Part shown: positions 59,100 to 64,000 of the stretch, piece after piece | How positions within the stretch are numbered: the stretch's first letter is position 1 | Layout of the letters: each line of letters opens with the position of its first letter | Assembly: GCA_027923505.1 (NCBI GenBank) | Contig: BROI01000013.1 | Span: forward strand, 310,001-374,000 | Length of the DNA: 64,000 nucleotides | Direction: 5' to 3' | DNA from: Mayamaea pseudoterrestris | Taxonomy: Eukaryota > Bacillariophyta > Bacillariophyceae > Sellaphorales > Sellaphoraceae | Program-made: the position numbers and the translations under genes | The notes under the pieces: model-generated | The model's database searches: none | What the model was told of the DNA's origin: nothing | The model's input: only the letters and a program-made list of their open reading frames with translations

Positions 59100-61025
59100 A
59101 TGGTTTCTTTATTCAATAGCCTGAGACGGTCACCTGTGGATTCGTCGCACGATTCTCTGCTTGGCGATTCTCAACGAAACAATCAACCAAATGACATTAG
59201 CGACGACATTGGACCCAGCATTAACCATCAAAACTATGCATCAGTCGACAATGGTCATCAACTTGACGAGTCGCACAGTAGCAACTGGTCGGATATTCGT
59301 TCGCCGTCGTTTGACTCTCAAGCAACTGAATCCTCCGTCGTCGGCCAGCCAATACACATGCCCCTCAAGAACATGGTTTGCATTCTTTCGACTGCATTTT
59401 CATATGGATGTATCATGACGACACTTTTCATCATTACACTGCCAACTGAATGCGAACGAATCCATCAGTCGCATCCAACGACTCCAAAGAGCGTTGCTCT
59501 TGGAATCTTTGTTTCCGCAGCCGGCTTGACGCAACTTATCAGTCCATTGGCAGGTCGCCTGTCCGACAATTACAAACCACCAAACGGATTGGAACTGGGA
59601 CAAAGACTTCCGTACCTAGTGCTTGGTTCATTTAGTGCTGTTATTGGCTTGATGGGACAAATGTTTGCGTCAAGCGCCGGCAACGTTTGGTTTCGATACG
59701 GCATTTGCTTCCTGCTCAACATGCTTGGCTTGACGCTCATGTACAGCATGATGCTTGCACTCATTCCTGATCAAGTGCCGGCGCATCAAACTGGAGTTGC
59801 CAATGGTGTATTGGCGCTGCTGCTGACAACGGGCAGCCTGTTTGGGTTTGGACTCATGCATCTTTACTACGACTACTACAGCGATAGCTACTCCTTGACG
59901 GTTTCAAAGTCGTCCAAGCACAAGACGCTGGACTTGAGCAGTGTCTATGCATTGTACATATGCGTGGTGATTGTTTCAACAATACTGACTGGAACGTATG
60001 GGCATGACAGAGATGCCGAATTGGCTGCTGAGCGCATGGACAGTCGACGAAGCGAAAAGCAATTGGAGGAGGACGATGATGAGGCGCCAAGCGACAAGCT
60101 CGTCGACACTACAATAGCTACAGCAAGCAACACTACAGATCCATCTCTAGCGCATCATGTGCATCATCACAAGCATGGAAAACGCCGTTCACAGTGGCGT
60201 CATGCCGTTGGACGAACCACGCGCAAGGCCACCCAAGCAGTCATTGTTACACCATCAATCATACTCAAGTCAATGCTGATTGATCCATTTCAGAGTATGC
60301 ATTGGAGGGAAATCCGTCAATCTTATACCATTGACCGAGTCAAGTACCACGACTTTTACTTCGTCACCCTTTCGCGTTTATTCTACTATTGCGGCATGAG
60401 TGTCCAAACCTTCTTTCTCTACTTTCTCAAGGACATTATCCATAAGATGCACCATCAGGGACCCGAAACAGCCGTTGCTAGTTTGGCAATACTTGGACAA
60501 TGCGCAGCAGCCTTGACGTGCTACCCCGTCGGTGTCCTTTCCGACAAGGTGCTTGGCGGAAAACGCAAGCCCTTTGTCTACCTGTCATGCGCCGTCCTGT
60601 GCGCCGCCACGGCTGCCATTATATGGGCGCGGACGCTGTCGGACATGATGCACCTTTGTCTTATCATTGGAGCCGCGAATGGTGTTTACCTGACAATGGA
60701 TACGAGTCTGGCGGTGGACACGTTGCCAAAGGCTTTTGAGTTGGAACATGATGATTCGATTGGCAGTGCGCAACTACTTGGTGTTTGGGGTGTTGCGGCG
60801 CTTCTAGGAACGACGCTTGGCCCCATGGTTAGTGGTCCTCTCTTGTACATATTTGGACGCCACTCAACAACCGCATGCGATGAGGATGATGGTTGTGCTG
60901 CTACGACTGACACCTATGACGAAAGCTACACAATTTATGGCTACGCCGTTGTTCTTGGGCTTTCTTCCTTTTACTACTTGCTATCGGCGTGGTCATTGTG
61001 CTACGTTCGAAGTCATCATGAATAA
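59100..61025 (+). CDS. Major facilitator superfamily transporter
   Basis: A single exon encodes 641 aa. A Ser/Asp-rich cytosolic N-terminus of about 80 residues precedes about twelve membrane spans. A long charged loop containing a His-rich stretch (HHVHHHKHGK, about 345-354) separates the two halves. MFS marks are AGRLSDN in loop 2-3, ALIPDQVPAHQTGVANG in the first half, and PVGVLSDKVLGGKRKP in the second. The pattern is closest to GPH/sucrose-type or related MFS groups. Substrate is not inferable. A hydrophilic EEDDDEAPSD segment may be regulatory. Confidence 0.83.
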   Translation: MVSLFNSLRRSPVDSSHDSLLGDSQRNNQPNDISDDIGPSINHQNYASVDNGHQLDESHSSNWSDIRSPSFDSQATESSVVGQPIHMPLKNMVCILSTAFSYGCIMTTLFIITLPTECERIHQSHPTTPKSVALGIFVSAAGLTQLISPLAGRLSDNYKPPNGLELGQRLPYLVLGSFSAVIGLMGQMFASSAGNVWFRYGICFLLNMLGLTLMYSMMLALIPDQVPAHQTGVANGVLALLLTTGSLFGFGLMHLYYDYYSDSYSLTVSKSSKHKTLDLSSVYALYICVVIVSTILTGTYGHDRDAELAAERMDSRRSEKQLEEDDDEAPSDKLVDTTIATASNTTDPSLAHHVHHHKHGKRRSQWRHAVGRTTRKATQAVIVTPSIILKSMLIDPFQSMHWREIRQSYTIDRVKYHDFYFVTLSRLFYYCGMSVQTFFLYFLKDIIHKMHHQGPETAVASLAILGQCAAALTCYPVGVLSDKVLGGKRKPFVYLSCAVLCAATAAIIWARTLSDMMHLCLIIGAANGVYLTMDTSLAVDTLPKAFELEHDDSIGSAQLLGVWGVAALLGTTLGPMVSGPLLYIFGRHSTTACDEDDGCAATTDTYDESYTIYGYAVVLGLSSFYYLLSAWSLCYVRSHHE

Positions 61026-61157
61026 ATACTGTAAAATTTTTGTAAAATAGCTAGTGTACAGTTAAAGACTCGATGATATGTTCAGTAAACGTCTCGACTG
61101 TTCCTACTTTTGCTCGTTTGGCTGATTGTTGGTTTGGTGAACCATCTCATTTCGATG

Positions 61158-62510
61158 CTATGTACTTGACTCGACTGTGACTACTTTTGCTCGTTTGGCT
61201 GATTGTTCGTTTGGTGAACCATCTCGTTGTTGCTCCTTTTCCAGTCGATCCAAAATGTACGCATCTGAATAGGATCGTCCGTCTCCAAACTCTTTGATTG
61301 TCGCATCCACTGCCTTGCCGTCGAGCCGAACGTGAGCCTGGTAATTCACATTCCAGACACGACAAAGCTGCTCCAATGACTGGCAGTCACATGTTTTTCC
61401 AATTGTTTGACCCGCCGGATATACATGAGGCAGAAACGGAACCAAGTGCGGAGGAGTTCGTCGAAAGGACATCATTTCCGAAATGACATACTTGGTGTTC
61501 TTGTAGTGAGTGTAATACTTTAGAGAGTGCTGCAAGTATTGTTGAATGACAGTCGTCTTGTCGAGAAGGAGACCCGAGTCGTAAGAATACTTGGCATCCG
61601 CAATGATGTTAACGTCAGTGGGCTTGCGAAAAATGCTCGCATTGTAAAGGGCGGGTCGTCCGAGCAAGACGCCGCGAGCGCCAGTCGACGAACAATAGTC
61701 AGTAAAGTCTTGCCTCGTGTAAAAGTCTCCATTGACAAAGAATGGTATGCTCGAATGTTTCGCAGTGACAATCTCCAAAACTTGCTTGAGCTCATCCTTC
61801 TTGGCAGGTTGCACTTCGGTGTCACCGACCCGTCGACCGTGAATGGCAATCGCATTGCATCCGGCATGAATCAAGCCAGACACAAAGTCCACCGTCGCCT
61901 GCGTCGTTGGTAGCAATCGAATCTTGGCCGAAACTGGAGTGTTTGGAACAGCGTTGGAAATGGAGCGAATAATAGTGCAGGCTCTAGCAGGGTCACTCAG
62001 CAGTGCCGATCCCATGCCGCCGCTCGTGCTAAACTTTTTGGGACATCCCATGTTGACATCAATGCCGTCAGCATCTTGACTAACATGCGTCGCTACTTGC
62101 TTGGCTAGTTCTGAACAGCCCGTTCCAATCTGAACAATCAACTTGCCTGTTTCTATCTTTGGATCGATTCGTAGCAGCAAGGGTGCATGTTCACCCATTT
62201 TTCGAATCGTTTTTCGATTCGCGTTAGAAACATCCTTGACGTAGTCAATTGTTGTATCGCTCGAGTCACTGTAGGTAGTCACGACTCGCTTGGTGTTTAG
62301 AATGCTTCGATCCATGAGTTCCTCCGTGTATACCAAGTCGGCTCCATACTCCAAGGCCAATGTCCGAAGAGGCGTGGTTCCGGCGCGGACCATGGGAGCG
62401 AGACAGACGAGAGGGGCACGTGATGACGGTTCATGATCATTCGTATTGCCATTGCTGCTTCTATCAGAGAGTCTGTAGAGTCGTCTGACTCTATCTTCCC
62501 TGCTGCTCAT
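61158..62510 (-). CDS. DUS2: tRNA-dihydrouridine synthase 2 (DUS2 type)
   Basis: It reads leftward as 450 aa in one exon. The TIM-barrel enzyme reduces uridine 20 in the tRNA D-loop using FMN and NADPH. Marks: VCLAPMVRAGTTPLRTLAL at the FMN site, DLVYTEELMD, DGIDVNMGCPKKFSTSGGMG with the catalytic Cys, AIAIHGRRVGD, FFVNGDFY, and GVLLGRPALYN. There is no C-terminal double-stranded RNA domain as in human DUS2. The DNA coding for the last residues is partly duplicated just downstream (about 61095-61152). The gene is divergent from the last gene with array 5 between. Confidence 0.92.
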   Translation of the reverse strand: MSSREDRVRRLYRLSDRSSNGNTNDHEPSSRAPLVCLAPMVRAGTTPLRTLALEYGADLVYTEELMDRSILNTKRVVTTYSDSSDTTIDYVKDVSNANRKTIRKMGEHAPLLLRIDPKIETGKLIVQIGTGCSELAKQVATHVSQDADGIDVNMGCPKKFSTSGGMGSALLSDPARACTIIRSISNAVPNTPVSAKIRLLPTTQATVDFVSGLIHAGCNAIAIHGRRVGDTEVQPAKKDELKQVLEIVTAKHSSIPFFVNGDFYTRQDFTDYCSSTGARGVLLGRPALYNASIFRKPTDVNIIADAKYSYDSGLLLDKTTVIQQYLQHSLKYYTHYKNTKYVISEMMSFRRTPPHLVPFLPHVYPAGQTIGKTCDCQSLEQLCRVWNVNYQAHVRLDGKAVDATIKEFGDGRSYSDAYILDRLEKEQQRDGSPNEQSAKRAKVVTVESST

Positions 62511-62672
62511 TGAATGGTCTATAATAATGGGGAGGTGAGTGTAGATTGTAAGGGACGAGTCGTCTATCTAGTGCTACTACTATAATCTGCAATGCATCCA
62601 TGGCCGCGAGACGCGCAAACGTGCGAATGATGAACGCAAACCAAAACCGGTAAGATGTCTTTCTACAATCCC

Positions 62673-63031
62673 ATATGACGTAATTGACACTGGCACTTGT
62701 TTCGTACTATTGCCTAATGACGTAATTGACACTGGCACTCGTTTCATACTATTGCCTTATGACGTGATTGACACTGGCACCCGTTTCGACATATGACGTA
62801 GTTTTCCTTGGCACTCGTTTCACAATATTGCCTTGCGACGTAGTTTTCACTGGCACTCGTTTCGTACTATAGTCTTATGACGTAGTTTTCACTGGCACTC
62901 GTTTCGTACTACTGCCTTATGACGTAGTTTTCACTGGCACTCGTTTCGTACTACTGCCTTATGACGTAGTTTTCACTGGCACTTGTTTCGTACTATTGCC
63001 TTATGACGTGATTGACACTGGCACTCGTTTC
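62673..63031. repeat. Promoter array 5: about nine units of the 42-bp family
   Basis: Nine units carry ACTGGCACTCGTTTC-type cores separated by TGACGTAA, TGACGTGA or TGACGTAG. One unit is shortened to about 34 bp, still keeping TGACGTAG. The array lies between DUS2 (start 62510, leftward) and the gene at 63292 (rightward), again a head-to-head pair. The flanks 62511-62672 and 63032-63291 show no supported gene. Confidence 0.83.
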
Positions 63032-63291
63032 AAGGCAATAGTAACCAAAAATAAAGTAAATGGTGGTGTATTGCCGGTTCGTTTCAAGTCGATTTTTCGG
63101 TTTTCACGTCGTGATCATGGCGAAAGAAGAAAGTGGTCATGGATGGTTCGCAGTGCGACATAATTTGCATCACTGCGACATCCGTTTCCGCATCCTCGGC
63201 ACGACGGCAAAATGCATCACCAGATTTGGATCAGCTGCGCTTGCTTTCCTACTACTGGAAGTACTGTCACCGACAAAACCATTACTATAAA

Positions 63292-64000
63292 ATGAATCAA
63301 GACTTGCAGGCCAAGCTGCAAAAGCGTCGTCAAATGGCGGATGGAGACATTGAACCGGAAATATCCATTGACGATCTTCGTGGAGCATCCGCTGCCAACG
63401 CCAACAACGCTTCAGATGCACTTCACATGAGCGCCGATCTAAAAGCAGCCATGGAGCGACAGCGACGCAAAGCAGATGGAGATTTAGTAGAAGAAAATGA
63501 TGACACTAGTAGTAAAGTTGTGGAACAGGGAACGCAGCAATCAACGCAAGCAATTCCAGTCGCTCTGACACCCGACAATAAGCAGCAGCAGCAGCAACAG
63601 GAAATTTCGTCTGGATCGTCTCGTCCCCGAAGCAGTCGCTCCAGTAACAAATCACGCAGCAATAGCGGTGAACAAAGGAAACTATTATTTGACGACGATC
63701 AAAGTCATAGCGAGTCGCAGTACAGTCATGATGATGCAGCAGCAGCAATGGCCTTGAAAAGCAAAGCAATTACTACCGGTAGTACACCCACCCGACGACC
63801 AGCATCCAGCCGACGCAACAAATCGATTACTGGGAGTGCGAGTAAACGGCCTACTGTTATTGACGAGGATGGCAAGTCAGTGACGAGTCGTACGCCAAGT
63901 CTTGAAGGAAATAGCAATGATTTGGATCGGTCGGGTCATTCGACGGGCAAAGCACGCAGACAGGGACGAGGATCGTCGCACCATGTGATTAGCTCGAGTA
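63292..64000 (+). CDS. 5' part of a gene for a disordered protein, running off the window
   Basis: An open frame starts ATGAATCAAGAC at 63292 and has no stop before the edge (about 236 codons). The protein begins with two related helical motifs, DLQAKLQKRRQMADGDIE and DLKAAMERQRRKADGDLV (about residues 4-21 and 53-70). It then becomes Ser/Arg/Gln-rich and disordered (PRSSRSSNKSRSNS). I recognise no domain. The N-terminal motifs may bind a partner. An upstream frame at 63060-63290 ends before this ATG and is treated as leader. Confidence 0.65.
   Translation, partial: MNQDLQAKLQKRRQMADGDIEPEISIDDLRGASAANANNASDALHMSADLKAAMERQRRKADGDLVEENDDTSSKVVEQGTQQSTQAIPVALTPDNKQQQQQQEISSGSSRPRSSRSSNKSRSNSGEQRKLLFDDDQSHSESQYSHDDAAAAMALKSKAITTGSTPTRRPASSRRNKSITGSASKRPTVIDEDGKSVTSRTPSLEGNSNDLDRSGHSTGKARRQGRGSSHHVISSS

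Noticed and set aside
63060-63290. 76-codon frame before the last gene
   Set aside because: It ends just before the ATG at 63292, is Cys/Phe/His-rich and has no domain. It is probably 5' leader.

Overview
The window looks like nuclear DNA of a photosynthetic stramenopile, most probably a diatom. PsbO and a PsbQ-type extrinsic protein are encoded as nuclear preproteins whose signal peptides end in the ASAFAP-type motif (ASAFAP, ASAFSP) that marks import into a four-membrane secondary plastid. Genes are compact, with few, mostly short introns (about 70-220 bp), ACCATGG-like starts and tightly packed neighbours on both strands. The species cannot be named from the sequence alone.

Layout. 1-17.3 kb: a four-CNB, PKG-like AGC kinase; a secreted or plastid zinc-ribbon protein; a digalactosyldiacylglycerol synthase; ALG1; a mitochondrial HscB co-chaperone; an orphan gene; a plastid NAD(P)-binding protein; a prune/PPX1-type DHH phosphatase; an EF-hand membrane protein. 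17.8-27.6 kb: a small plastid membrane protein, psbO, a tandem pair of membrane RING-H2 ligases, a V-ATPase accessory (Ac45/VOA1-like) protein, a psbQ-like gene and a divergent SDR. 27.8-33.1 kb: a whole-looking, very young Ty3/Gypsy LTR retrotransposon with a 5-bp target duplication. 33.2-53 kb: two DEAD-box helicases, a Hep59/Tls1-family splicing factor, a cysteine-rich secreted protein, HPPK-DHPS (folate), a SNF2 ATPase, an unknown membrane protein, a probable lumenal NAD(P)-binding protein, an alpha/beta hydrolase, COG4 and a SOUL heme-binding protein. 53.1-58.4 kb: a satellite block (180-bp monomers with a 69-bp family nested inside), followed by a single 5S rRNA gene. 59.1-64 kb: an MFS transporter, DUS2 and a gene running off the edge.

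Most unusual structure. Five short tandem arrays of two unrelated families lie in the window, and all five sit between head-to-head gene pairs. Family 1 has 42-bp units carrying TGACGT (bZIP/CRE-like) sites: 5979-6314, 12768-13055 and 62673-63031. Family 2 has about 50-52-bp units sharing a 24-bp core with a MYB-like CAACGG: 37864-38278 and, inverted, 47960-48204. I read them as modular bidirectional promoter arrays; this is inference.

Exons were placed by eye from GT/AG borders and protein continuity. No search or alignment could be run.
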